64,000 bases of DNA from an uncultured Anaerolineae bacterium (GTDB lineage: Bacteria; Chloroflexota; Anaerolineae; JACIWP01), in assembly GCA_938049385.1 (NCBI GenBank), contig CALIBQ010000022.1, positions 1-64,000 on the forward strand. Reading direction: 5' to 3'. The notes below the pieces were generated by a model. That model ran no database searches, was not told the origin of the DNA, and saw nothing but the letters and a program-made list of their open reading frames with translations. This document shows, in pieces, positions 10,585-18,238 of the stretch. The translations under genes and the position numbers were made by a program. Each line of letters starts with the position of its first letter. Within the stretch, counting starts at the first letter, position 1.

Positions 10585-11541
10585 TCAAGGGGCCGCCGGC
10601 GTCAGGGCCGGCAGGCTCTGAAGCAGATATCCCAGCTCCACCTTGGCCATGACATAGAGCGTCTGGTCGGTTTTTTCCGCCAGGGCGACCGCCTGTTCGT
10701 AAGCGGCAATGGCTTCGGGATAGCGCCGCAGGCCGGCCAGCGCCCGCCCCAGCATCAAATGCGCCATCGCGGAATCCGGGCGCAGGCGCACCGCCTGGCC
10801 GGCATCGGCCAGCGCCCGTTCAAAGGCGTTGACCTCATTATAATACTGCGCGCGCTCTGTCAAAAATGCGGCCTCGTCCCCTGTCAGGTCCTGGCCGCGG
10901 GCAAAGGCTTCCTGCGCTTTCGCCGCATCCCCGGTGATTTCCGCCAGGACCCCCAGGCGGATGTACCATTCAGGGTTCTGCGGGTCCAGGCGGACGTTTT
11001 CCTCCATCAGGCGAAGGGCTTCCGCCGGCTTCCCCTGTAGGATGGAATCTTGGGCGCGGTTGAGGTTGCGGCTGGTGGCGAGGACCACCGGGTCCGGCCG
11101 GGCGATGAGGTACATAATGACGCCAGCAGTGATCAGCACCACGGCCGCGATGCCGGCCAGCAGTCCCAACCGTTTGAGCCGGCGCCGGCGCTCCTGCGCC
11201 AGCTCTTCATCCAGGAACCACCACCAGGCCTCGCGGGAGGGCGCGCGCTGGGCGCGCAGGGCGGCCAGCCCGCCGACGGCGCGCAGTTCCGCCAGGAAGC
11301 GGGCCTTGCGCCGGCGCAGGGAGGCGTACAGGCTCTCCAGACGCGTTTCCTCCGGACGCAGGTTAATCCCCAGACCCTTCAGCCGGCGGTATTCGGTGTC
11401 GATCTCATCCAGCAGGGTCAGCAGGCGCGCCGCGGAGGCGCCGGCCCCTGGCAGGTTGGCGGTGAGCTTTTCCGCCTCCGTCAGAAGCCCGCGCAGGGCA
11501 TCCGCGGGGGTCTGGGGCGTTTCCCGGACGACAAATTTCAT
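10585..11541 (-). CDS. Membrane-anchored TPR protein
   Basis: 318 aa. The N-terminal 125 residues are helical and charged and face the cytosol. One membrane helix follows (about 127-150, LGLLAGIAAVVLITAGVIMYLIA), then TPR-type helices from about 165 (RAQDSILQGKPAEALRLMEENVRLDPQNPEWYIRLG, then two or more further units such as DSAMAHLMLGRALAGLRRYPEAIAAYEQAV). TPRs usually scaffold protein partners, and here they would be outside the membrane. GAGGT precedes the ATG. The gene follows the recombinase-like gene by 21 bases, so the two are probably cotranscribed. Partner unknown. Confidence 0.8.
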   Translation of the reverse strand: MKFVVRETPQTPADALRGLLTEAEKLTANLPGAGASAARLLTLLDEIDTEYRRLKGLGINLRPEETRLESLYASLRRRKARFLAELRAVGGLAALRAQRAPSREAWWWFLDEELAQERRRRLKRLGLLAGIAAVVLITAGVIMYLIARPDPVVLATSRNLNRAQDSILQGKPAEALRLMEENVRLDPQNPEWYIRLGVLAEITGDAAKAQEAFARGQDLTGDEAAFLTERAQYYNEVNAFERALADAGQAVRLRPDSAMAHLMLGRALAGLRRYPEAIAAYEQAVALAEKTDQTLYVMAKVELGYLLQSLPALTPAAP

Positions 11542-11562
11542 GCTGACCTCGTGATTCCCATG

Positions 11563-12525
11563 CTATAGCGCCGGCTCGGCCAGGCGCTGGAGCTTTTCCA
11601 GGGTCTCGCGCCAGCGCAGTTTGGACAGGCCCAATTTGTGCCGCAGGGCGGTCTCATCCATGCCGGCCTGGTAGTCCCGCAGGGCGGCGGTCCAGCGCAT
11701 CATCTCGAAAGAGATGCCGCCGTCAATGCCGGCCAGGTCGGCCAGGTGGTTGAGCACATATTCCAAGTTGCGGGCCGTGCATTCGAAGAGGTGCTCCGCC
11801 GGCTGGTACTGGGCGCGGTACTCGCGCAGCAACGGCACAATCTCCGGCGGCAGTTTCATGGTGCGCTCCTTGTACTTCTGCCGCACCTGCGGATAGCGAA
11901 TGCGCAGTATCGGTCCATCGGGGTGGGTGATGTCAATGTCCGCCAGATGGATGTTCATGCACTCGGTCTTCTTGATGCCGGTCTGAAGCAGGAGCTCGAA
12001 GAGGAGCCAGGGGCGCCAGTCCGGCTTCTCGCCCTGCGCGAGCCCTCGGGCGGCTTCCCGCACCTGGGCAATCTGCCCTTCCGAGAGGACGCGCGGCAGG
12101 GGGGTATAGGCCGGCTGATGCGCTAACGGTGCCGCCGGGTCGCGGCCGAGCACACCTTCCTCGTACAGCCAGCCGAAGAAGACCTTGAGGGTGGTAAGCC
12201 GGCGGGCGTAGGACTTGGGCTTGCAGGGCCGGCCGCGGTCGCGCACCAGGTAGGTCAGAAATGCCTGCAGGTCGCGCGTGCCGATGTCGCCAATGGGACG
12301 GTCAGGCGGGATGAATTCGCACAGGATGCGCAGGTCGGCGCGAAAGGCGGTGATGGTGTTGCGCGTGAAGCCCTTGAGCGGCATGGCGTTTTCAAAGGCG
12401 CGGATAGCCTCAGACAGCGGGGAGCGTGCCGTGACCGCCGGCGGCGCCGGTGTCTCCTCCGCCGGCGGCCCTGCCGGCAGTTTCTCAATTTCCGGAAACA
12501 GCGGAAGCTGTTCGACCGAATTCAT
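11563..12525 (-). CDS. Tyrosine-recombinase-fold protein lacking catalytic residues
   Basis: 320 aa with the two-domain layout of XerC/D-like recombinases: an N-terminal SAM-like core-binding domain (about 42-130, SEAIRAFENAMPLKGFTRNTITAFRADLRIL...FLTYLV) and a C-terminal catalytic-type fold. The box I arginine is changed (LLLQTGIKKTE, where GLRxSE is usual). The HxLR box II reads FEMMRW, keeping only the Arg. The LGH motif is LGLS, and no Tyr follows (RWRETLEKLQRL). It should therefore bind DNA or act structurally rather than recombine. CAGGAG lies before the ATG, and a consensus promoter lies at 12643-12671. No attachment sites or excisionase are nearby, so it is not an obvious element remnant. 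Confidence 0.8.
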   Translation of the reverse strand: MNSVEQLPLFPEIEKLPAGPPAEETPAPPAVTARSPLSEAIRAFENAMPLKGFTRNTITAFRADLRILCEFIPPDRPIGDIGTRDLQAFLTYLVRDRGRPCKPKSYARRLTTLKVFFGWLYEEGVLGRDPAAPLAHQPAYTPLPRVLSEGQIAQVREAARGLAQGEKPDWRPWLLFELLLQTGIKKTECMNIHLADIDITHPDGPILRIRYPQVRQKYKERTMKLPPEIVPLLREYRAQYQPAEHLFECTARNLEYVLNHLADLAGIDGGISFEMMRWTAALRDYQAGMDETALRHKLGLSKLRWRETLEKLQRLAEPAL

Positions 12526-12549
12526 TGTAGGCTCCTGGGGCTAAACAAG

Positions 12550-12640
12550 CGCGTTGCGAAAGAAGCTGTGCCCCATGCCGAACTCGAAATTAAAGTCAGA
12601 TGGCGGTGAAGATCCAACTTGTCCTCCTGTTAATTCGAGC
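12550..12640 (+). other. Possible 5S rRNA-like fragment in a promoter leader
   Basis: The stretch 12572-12597 (CCCATGCCGAACTCGAAATT, then AAAGTC) looks by eye like the conserved loop B/C part of bacterial 5S rRNA (CCCATGCCGAACnCGGAAGTTAAG). The outer helices are not evident. It lies antisense in the leader of the recombinase-like gene. Chance similarity or a decayed 5S fragment are both possible. Confidence 0.15.
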
Positions 12641-12642
12641 AT

Positions 12643-12671
12643 ATTATAGAAGCCAGCGCGCGTGGTGTCAA
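12643..12671 (-). promoter_or_regulatory. Sigma-70-type promoter for the recombinase-like/TPR genes
   Basis: Minus-strand TTGACA (12671-12666), 17-base spacer, TATAAT (12648-12643). The predicted leader is about 110 nt. The boxes lie just upstream of the divergent GNAT gene, so the two promoters may interfere. Confidence 0.75.
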
Positions 12672-12690
12672 AGGCCGACGAGGTTCGGAG

Positions 12691-13191
12691 ATGGACACGG
12701 TACCTTCCGATATCTGCATCCGCCCGGCGCGTATGGAGGACGCCGGCGATCTGGCCAGCCTCTGCTTCCCCGAAGAGGACGCCGGCCGGGTGCGCGACTA
12801 CCTGGCCTTCTGCCTGCATCATCCCCATATCACTCGCCTGGTGGCGGAAGCGTACGGCCAGGTGGTGGGCAATATCGAACTGGTGCGGTGGGGCGATGTG
12901 GGGGAGATTGGCGGGCTGTGTGTGGCTGAGGCTTTTCGCCGGCGCGGCGTCGCCCGCCAGCTCCTCCGAGCGGTGGTAGAACTGGCGCGCCGGCAGGACA
13001 TCCGCCGGCTCGAACTCTATGTCTCCGCCGACCTGCCCTGGCTCATCGCCTTTTATCAGCGCATGGGCTTTGAGGGGGCTGAAAAAGCCTGGCTCCCCCT
13101 GACCACAGGCGGCGCTGAGGTGGTGCGCCTGCACATGGGGATGTCTCCACCATGTGGCTCGGGGGAGCCGGACGGGATATGGGTGGGATGA
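12691..13191 (+). CDS. GNAT-family N-acetyltransferase
   Basis: 166 aa. The fold starts ICIRPARMEDAGDLASLCF and contains the acetyl-CoA loop in GGLCVAEAFRRRGVARQLLRAVVELAR (R/QxxGxG/A signature as RRRGVA), then LELYVSADLPWLIAFYQRMGF, the usual C-terminal GNAT beta-bulge and helix. The acyl acceptor cannot be predicted. A minus-strand ORF at 12541-13134 covers the same bases but encodes nothing recognisable, so the plus strand is the gene. It stands alone between divergent and convergent neighbours. Confidence 0.88.
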   Translation: MDTVPSDICIRPARMEDAGDLASLCFPEEDAGRVRDYLAFCLHHPHITRLVAEAYGQVVGNIELVRWGDVGEIGGLCVAEAFRRRGVARQLLRAVVELARRQDIRRLELYVSADLPWLIAFYQRMGFEGAEKAWLPLTTGGAEVVRLHMGMSPPCGSGEPDGIWVG

Positions 13192-13335
13192 GGTGGACCT
13201 GCCGCGGTGCTGGCCGGGCAGGGGGACCTTCCATCCCGAGCGGGGGGCAGTGAGGCAGGATGAAACCCCGCTACTGGATTTTATTGTAGCGCAGGAGGTC
13301 GGGAGAGTATATGGGACTTAGGTACCAGGGCATTG

Positions 13336-14610
13336 TTAGGGGCTGTGGAGCCGGCGGGCCGCGATGACCCCGATGCCGTGCTCCGTCAGGGCGCGTGCCG
13401 TGGCATTCAGCGCATCGTGCTTGTCCAGGTAATTGCGCAGGAGCGCCGGCATTAACCCCTGCTCCTCGATATCCCGGCGGGACAGGAAGTAGTCCAGGAT
13501 ATCGGAGGGGTGCTCGCGCGTCCGCTCCACGTCGGGATCGGCACCCTCATGCTTGGCAGAGATATTGGGCACCTTTTGGGCCAGTTCCACCAGCTCGTCG
13601 CGCCGCAGATACGGCTGGCGCACGATATGGCGGAAGGCCTCAGTGATGTGGTGCTCGAAGCGCACGAAGTCCTCGAAGCCCAACAGCCGGCGGAGTTCGG
13701 CCGTGATCTCGATGGTCTCATTGTTCACCGAGTTGGACCAGTTGAAGCCCACCAGGGCGGTGGAGCCGTCCGGCCGGGCGAAGAGATGGGCGGCCAGCAG
13801 GGTCCACAGGGCGGAATAGGGATTATCATTGCCGAGGAACACGGAAATCTTGAACTCGATATCAATGCCCAGCTTGTGGAGCATGTAGCCCAGGAAGACG
13901 GTGCCGGCGTTGGTGTTCAGCACCTGCTTGACACCGTAGCGGGTGTAGTAGTACAGGTATTCGTCCACCCATTTCAGCGCGTAGTCGTTGGGTTCCCCGA
14001 CGCCGCCGAAATAACCGGTGATGGTGTCCGGCCCACCCAGATGGATGTTGGAGCCGTCGGTGCCCTTGGTGTCCAGGGTTTCCACGTAGCTGGCGCCGAT
14101 GATCTGCATGGCGGCGGACACGGCCAGGATTTCTCCCTCGCCGGCCTCTTCCTGTTCCTTCATTTTGCGCACCCGGATATAGCGGCCAGGCATCAGCTCC
14201 CCCCGGTCAATGGCCTGCTGGGCTTCAGCGATGAGCCAAGGGAAGTACTGGAGGGCGCTGATCTCCAGCGTGACGGCGCGGCGCTCGTCGAAGGTCATCT
14301 CGTCGGCTTTCGGCCCGAGGATGCGCCGGCGGTATGCGGATAGGGAAATGAAGGCGCCGGCGTCGCGCTCCCTCTCCAGCCATTCCAGGTCGCGCAGGTA
14401 CGGCGAGTCCATCTCCCGCAGACGAGCCAGAATGTTGGGAAGCTGGCGCGCTTCCTCCGCCTTACGGTTGATTTCCTCCGGCGTGCCGTAGCGCGCCACC
14501 ACGTCGAAAAAGGCCCGTAAGGCCCGGTTATCGCCGGTCAGCACGGCGTTGATGCGCTCCAACTGCGCCGGCGAGATGCGCAGGCGCTCGCCCCAATCGG
14601 TGCCTTTCAT
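13336..14610 (-). CDS. Conserved-looking 424-aa protein of unrecognised family
   Basis: I do not recognise the family. The track start at 14682 adds an unlikely tail. The ATG at 14610 has AGGAGG ten bases upstream and begins MKGTDWGERLRISPAQLERI. The N-terminal 150 residues are mostly helical. A glycine-rich middle (ASYVETLDTKGTDGSNIHLG, GPDTITGYFGG) is followed by alternating strand/helix segments (VLNTNAGTVFLGYML, IEFKISVFLGNDNPYS, ALVGFNWSNSVNNETIEI) and a His/Glu-rich section (VRFEHHITEAFRHIV). This could be a TIM-barrel-type metabolic enzyme. A good promoter precedes it (14678-14705), and it is monocistronic. Confidence 0.7.
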   Translation of the reverse strand: MKGTDWGERLRISPAQLERINAVLTGDNRALRAFFDVVARYGTPEEINRKAEEARQLPNILARLREMDSPYLRDLEWLERERDAGAFISLSAYRRRILGPKADEMTFDERRAVTLEISALQYFPWLIAEAQQAIDRGELMPGRYIRVRKMKEQEEAGEGEILAVSAAMQIIGASYVETLDTKGTDGSNIHLGGPDTITGYFGGVGEPNDYALKWVDEYLYYYTRYGVKQVLNTNAGTVFLGYMLHKLGIDIEFKISVFLGNDNPYSALWTLLAAHLFARPDGSTALVGFNWSNSVNNETIEITAELRRLLGFEDFVRFEHHITEAFRHIVRQPYLRRDELVELAQKVPNISAKHEGADPDVERTREHPSDILDYFLSRRDIEEQGLMPALLRNYLDKHDALNATARALTEHGIGVIAARRLHSP

Positions 14611-14677
14611 TGCATTTCCTCCTGTCCCTTCCCTCTCCATTGAGCCGCACGACCCTGTGTTTGTGAAGGTCATCTCT

Positions 14678-14705
14678 ATCATAGCATGAATGGGGAGGTT
14701 GTCAA
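14678..14705 (-). promoter_or_regulatory. Promoter for the 424-aa protein
   Basis: Minus-strand TTGACA (14705-14700), 16-base spacer, TATGAT (14683-14678). The predicted leader is about 60 nt and ends with AGGAGG before ATG 14610. Confidence 0.65.
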
Positions 14706-14780
14706 TTCGCCGGCCGCCCGGTTTGGGGTATAATGGGCTGGCGAACCCTGTTCGGGATATGGTGGAAAGGAGGCCTGCCC

Positions 14781-15221
14781 ATGAAAACCTTGTGGTGGGT
14801 ACTGCTGGCGCTGGTGGTGCTGGCCCTGCTGGCCGGCTGTGCGGCCGGCTACAAGACCGTGCCGGCGGACGAGGCGCAGGCCTTTGCCGCCAAGGTCGAG
14901 CCGATCACTGTCGGACTGCTGACGGCGTTGAGCAACCATGACGAGGCCGGCTATCTGCGCGACATGGACGATACCATGCGCTCGCTCAGCAGTGGGGACA
15001 AGTTTGAACAGGTGTATCAGGCCATCATCGGGAAGATCGGCCGCTATCAATCCCATCAGCTCGATCGGGTCCTGGATAAGGACAAGTTCCGCATCGTCAT
15101 CTATAAGGCCCAGTTCGAGAAGGATGCCAATGTGGTGGTGCGGGTGGTCTTCGATATGACGACAGACCCCCTCAAGGTGGCCGGCCTGTGGTTTGATTCT
15201 CCCGTCCTGCGCCGCAAGTAG
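14781..15221 (+). CDS. Small lipoprotein (DUF3887-like)
   Basis: 146 aa. The ATG at 14781 is preceded by AAAGGAGG. A signal peptide ends in the lipobox LLAGC, so Cys20 should be lipidated and the protein held on the outer face of the membrane. The mature part (AFAAKVEPITVGLLTALSNHDEAGYLRDMDDTMRSL, then FRIVIYKAQFEKDANVVVRVVFD) resembles DUF3887/SnoaL-like small alpha+beta domains that bind hydrophobic or unknown ligands. It is followed 27 bases later by a YccF-like gene on the same strand. Function unknown. Confidence 0.8.
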   Translation: MKTLWWVLLALVVLALLAGCAAGYKTVPADEAQAFAAKVEPITVGLLTALSNHDEAGYLRDMDDTMRSLSSGDKFEQVYQAIIGKIGRYQSHQLDRVLDKDKFRIVIYKAQFEKDANVVVRVVFDMTTDPLKVAGLWFDSPVLRRK

Positions 15222-15248
15222 CGGCCTATTTTTCAGGAGCGTGCGAAC

Positions 15249-15617
15249 ATGCTTGTGTTGGGCAATATCCTGTGGATTTTGACGGGCGGCTTTCTCATTG
15301 CGTTGTGGTATGCCATCGGCGGATTGGTGCTCTGTCTGACCATCGTGGGCATCCCGTTCGGCGTGCAGTTGTTCAAGCTGGCATGGCTTTCCCTCTTCCC
15401 TTTCGGCAGGACGGTGCTGACCACCGGCTTCGCCTCCGGCTGTCTGGGCGTGACCATGAACGTGCTGTGGATCCTTATCGGTGGGATTGAGCTGGTCATT
15501 ACCCACCTGATCCTGGCTCTCATACTGGCCATCACCATCATCGGACTGCCCTTCGCCCGCCAGCATGTCAAGATGGCGCGGCTGGCGCTGATGCCGTTCG
15601 GGAGCATCATTGTCTAA
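15249..15617 (+). CDS. yccF: YccF-family inner membrane protein
   Basis: 122 aa, almost entirely hydrophobic, with about four membrane segments arranged as two similar halves. Each half carries the family signature: GIPFGVQLFKLAWLSLFPFG in the first and IIGLPFARQHVKMARLALMPFG in the second. YccF-type proteins are widespread and of unknown function. It is 27 bases downstream of the lipoprotein gene. Confidence 0.85.
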   Translation: MLVLGNILWILTGGFLIALWYAIGGLVLCLTIVGIPFGVQLFKLAWLSLFPFGRTVLTTGFASGCLGVTMNVLWILIGGIELVITHLILALILAITIIGLPFARQHVKMARLALMPFGSIIV

Positions 15618-15674
15618 TCCGCAAAGAGTCTTGCCAAGAGGGTGCGCAAGAGCTGTGCTCATTGCGCACTTTCG

Positions 15675-15718
15675 CCTGGTGCTGAAGCACCGGGAGCCGG
15701 CGGCTGGAAGCCGCCGGC
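15675..15718. repeat. Double-hairpin palindromic element
   Basis: Two perfect or near-perfect hairpins sit side by side: CCTGGTGCT/AGCACCGGG with a GA loop, and GCCGGCGGCT/AGCCGCCGGC with a GGA loop. It lies after yccF and resembles one module of the elements at 16749 and 53553. REP-like role suspected. Confidence 0.6.
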
Positions 15719-15740
15719 AAACTTTGATAGACGGGCTAAG

Positions 15741-15784
15741 TATAAAAAAGCGGCCTCCTGCTGTAAAAGTACGGGAGACCGCTT
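15741..15784 (-). terminator. Rho-independent terminator after the Mrr-N-like gene
   Basis: On the minus strand AAGCGGTCTCC pairs with GGAGGCCGCTT (one wobble, 15-nt loop), followed directly by TTTTTATA, 20 bases past the stop at 15804. Confidence 0.85.
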
Positions 15785-15803
15785 CGCGCTTCGCAAAGTT
15801 CGG

Positions 15804-16619
15804 TCAGGCCGCCAGGCCGGCTTCCTTCAGCCGGCGTTCCCCCGCCGGCGTCAGCGCCCAGACCCCGCGCTGTGGGCTTTCCAGCTCTCCCTGATCCACC
15901 AGGTTGCGCCGCTCCCAATGCACATATTTCACGTATTTCGGCTCCTCGACCGTGCCTTTGGTGCCGCGCAGGTAGGTGCCCTGATGCTCATCGGGTAAGG
16001 TCATCAGTGCCGGGACCCTTTCGATGACGTCGCCGGCCTTGGCCTGGCCCCCGAGCTGGTGGAGCGCCAACAGGATAGCCAGTTGATAGCGCTGGCCTAT
16101 GGACAGGTCGCTCAAGCCGTCCACCGGTTTGCCGGCGGCCGGCGCGGGAGCCTCGGCCTTCGGGACTTCCGGCGCCGGCGCGGGTTCGCGTGTAGGGGCC
16201 GGCGCGGGTGCTGGTGGTTCAGGTGTCGGCGCGAGTGTGGGGGCCGGCGCTGGAGCAGTCGCGGCCGCCGGCTTCGGCACAGCGGGTTTGGGGGTGGATG
16301 GCGCGGCGGCCGGCGCGGGCGCGGCCGGCCGCAGGGCAGGGACAAGCTCGCGCTTACGCGCCCAGTAGATCACCCCTGCCGGGGTTTCCCGACGGTGGAA
16401 AAGCTGAGGATTGGCGGTGACCGCCGCTTCCAGCGCGGCGCGCACGCGCTCCTCGTCGGGATCGAGACCCCGTTCCACGAAATAGCTCACCAGCTCCGCC
16501 TGTTCGAACTCAATGATCGCGTCCAGGGCGAAGCTGAAACCGCGTAGCGCGAACAGGTTCAAGAGCCAGCCGGCCAATCGCTGTTCGGCTTCGGTGCCTT
16601 GTATCATACTTGCTTCCAT
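15804..16619 (-). CDS. Ala/Pro-linker protein with C-terminal Mrr-N-like winged helix
   Basis: 271 aa from the ATG at 16619 (GAGGGGATGCC before it). The track start at 16703 overlaps its own promoter and is rejected. An N-terminal helical domain (GTEAEQRLAGWLLNLFALRG...FHRRETPAGVIYWARKRE, about 1-95) looks like a small winged helix. A long Ala/Pro linker (about 100-175) follows, then a C-terminal domain (QRYQLAILLALHQLGGQAKAGDVIERVPALM...NLVDQGELESPQRGVWALTPAGERRL) like the N-terminal domain of Mrr restriction proteins. There is no nuclease domain, so it is likely a DNA-binding protein rather than a restriction enzyme. Divergent from the HEAT-repeat gene. Confidence 0.75.
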   Translation of the reverse strand: MEASMIQGTEAEQRLAGWLLNLFALRGFSFALDAIIEFEQAELVSYFVERGLDPDEERVRAALEAAVTANPQLFHRRETPAGVIYWARKRELVPALRPAAPAPAAAPSTPKPAVPKPAAATAPAPAPTLAPTPEPPAPAPAPTREPAPAPEVPKAEAPAPAAGKPVDGLSDLSIGQRYQLAILLALHQLGGQAKAGDVIERVPALMTLPDEHQGTYLRGTKGTVEEPKYVKYVHWERRNLVDQGELESPQRGVWALTPAGERRLKEAGLAA

Positions 16620-16670
16620 GGCATCCCCTCGCAGTGGGATATGGGTATCGAATCGGACAATCGGCCCCAT

Positions 16671-16699
16671 ATCATACCATGAAAGAGGCGGCGCGTCAA
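16671..16699 (-). promoter_or_regulatory. Promoter for the Mrr-N-like gene
   Basis: Minus-strand TTGACG (16699-16694), 17-base spacer, TATGAT (16676-16671). The predicted leader is about 45 nt. Confidence 0.65.
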
Positions 16700-16735
16700 T
16701 CAAACGCAGTACTTGCGCCCAATTGCGCTTTCTCT

Positions 16736-16910
16736 CCCGGGAAATTGCCAGGGCTTTTCAATGCTATAACATTCTGGGCGGCTGGAAGTCGTAGCAACGA
16801 TGGCGAAGCCTACCTGTGTGGGCTTGTCAGTCGGCGCAGGCCGACTTTGTAGCCGTTGGTGCAGTTTCAACTGCCTTTTGTTAGAATATTGAAAAGTCCC
16901 GGGAAATTGC
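16736..16910. mobile_element. MITE-like element with 13-bp flanking direct repeats
   Basis: The 13-mer CCCGGGAAATTGC occurs at 16736-16748 and again at 16898-16910. Between them lie 149 bp whose ends are imperfect inverted repeats: GGGCTTTTCAATGCTATAAC on the left, and GGGACTTTTCAATATTCTAAC read inward from the right. The interior carries hairpins (AGTCGG/CCGACT at 16829-16846, GCAGTT/AACTGC near 16861-16874) and no ORF. This is what a non-autonomous insertion with target duplication looks like. A second copy of the interior modules is at 53553-53636. It lies in the 381-bp gap between the divergent Mrr-N-like and HEAT genes. Confidence 0.6.
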
Positions 16911-16919
16911 GCCGGATAA

Positions 16920-16948
16920 TTGACCGGGGCTATTCCGTATGCTACAAT
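16920..16948 (+). promoter_or_regulatory. Promoter for the HEAT-repeat gene
   Basis: TTGACC (16920-16925), 17-base spacer, TACAAT (16943-16948). It lies just outside the MITE-like element, ten bases from its right direct repeat. Confidence 0.65.
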
Positions 16949-17000
16949 ATATACGAGTAGCGCGCTACTGCATAGAAAGGGGTAAATGAGGAACGGACAA

Positions 17001-18071
17001 ATGAGTGATGCGTTTGAACAGGTATTGCTCCGCTTGCGACAGGGCGAGCGGCATCTGCGGAAGGCCGACATCCGCGCGTTGTCGGACCTGAACCGCCAGC
17101 AAATGCGGGAGTTTCGGCGGGTCTGGGCGGAACTGCCGGCGGATACCCGCCTGAACACCATCAACACCCTGGCGCAGATTGCCCAGGACAGCTTCGAGTA
17201 CTGCTTCGACCGCATCTTTCGCGAGGCCCTCAGTGATCCGGTCCCGCAGATTCGGCGTAAAGCGGTGGAGGGCCTGTGGGAATGCGAGGAGGAATCACTG
17301 GCCAGCACCTTCCTACATATGTTGCGGGAGGACCCGGATATCTCCGTGCGCAGCGCGGTGGCCGTCGGTCTGGGACGCTTCGTCTATTTGGCGGAGTTTG
17401 AGGAAATCGAACCATCGCTGGCCGCGGCGATTGAGTCCGCTCTGCTGACCATCATTCACAATCCGGAGGAACCGCTGGAACTGCGCCGGCGCGCTGTGGA
17501 ATCCATCGGCTTTTCCGGCAACCCGGAGATACAGGCCGTCATCCGCGATGCATATGAAGACGACCATCCCGATATGCGCATGAGCGCTGTCATCGCCATG
17601 GGGCGCAGCGCGGACCGCCGCTGGAGCAAGATCATCCTGCGGGAGCTGACGAGCGAGGACCGCATGATGCGCCACGAGGCGGTGCGCGCCGCCGGCGAAC
17701 TCGAACTGCAGGAGGCCACCGATCTGCTGGCCCGCATCCTTGACTATGAGGATGACTTGGATATCCGCCGCGACGCGGTGCTTGCCCTCGGCAAGGTGGG
17801 CGGCAAGGGTGCCAAGGCCATTTTGGAGCACATCATCGCCAGCGAGGACGAGGACCTGTTGGACGCGGCCCAAGATGCGATGGAAGAGCTGACCTTCGGC
17901 GCGCAGTTTCCGGAGATCAACGAGCTGTTGCGGTTGGTGGAAGAGGAAGAGCGGCGCGGCGCCGGCGGCGAGGACGAGTCCGACGAGTGGGAAGATTGGG
18001 ACTGGGAAGAGGATTGGGAGGAGGACGAGGACGACTTCCTCGATGACGAGGACGAATTCGATCGTTGGTGA
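17001..18071 (+). CDS. HEAT-repeat protein with acidic tail
   Basis: About 356 aa built almost wholly of HEAT/armadillo helical pairs (DPVPQIRRKAVEGLWECEEE, PDISVRSAVAVGLGRFVY, HPDMRMSAVIAMGRSADRRW, EDRMMRHEAVRAAGEL, LDIRRDAVLALGKVGGKGA). It ends in a very acidic aromatic tail (DEWEDWDWEEDWEEDEDDF). HEAT solenoids bind proteins, and such a tail often mimics nucleic acid or binds basic partners. The track start is ATG 16986. I prefer ATG 17001, which has AGGA eight bases upstream. No catalytic motif for phycobilin lyase seen. Partner unknown. Confidence 0.85.
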   Translation: MSDAFEQVLLRLRQGERHLRKADIRALSDLNRQQMREFRRVWAELPADTRLNTINTLAQIAQDSFEYCFDRIFREALSDPVPQIRRKAVEGLWECEEESLASTFLHMLREDPDISVRSAVAVGLGRFVYLAEFEEIEPSLAAAIESALLTIIHNPEEPLELRRRAVESIGFSGNPEIQAVIRDAYEDDHPDMRMSAVIAMGRSADRRWSKIILRELTSEDRMMRHEAVRAAGELELQEATDLLARILDYEDDLDIRRDAVLALGKVGGKGAKAILEHIIASEDEDLLDAAQDAMEELTFGAQFPEINELLRLVEEEERRGAGGEDESDEWEDWDWEEDWEEDEDDFLDDEDEFDRW

Positions 18072-18238
18072 CCCTCGTGGGAATGAGGCTCGTTCAATCA
18101 ATTTCTAACATGAGGTAGCATTGGCCTATGGCAGAGGAACAGGAAAGGACCTCGTGTGTGGAACCGGCGGCAGGGCCTCTCATTTCTTCAGAGCCTGCTC
18201 ACACAGCAACTGGTACAACGCCGAAGGAGGAACCAGCT

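Noticed and set aside
12541-13134. 197-aa minus-strand ORF over the GNAT gene
   Set aside because: The plus strand encodes a clear GNAT fold, and the minus translation has no recognisable motif. Its 3' end lies in the leader of the recombinase-like gene.
13239-13285. Terminator AGCGGGG/CCCCGCT between the GNAT and the 424-aa gene
   Set aside because: Only 7 bp with a 20-nt loop and a broken T-run; too weak to call.
14699-14734. Plus-strand promoter TTGTCA/TATAAT for the lipoprotein gene
   Set aside because: The spacer is 24 bases, too long. The TATAAT may still act with a weak -35, but this is not supportable.
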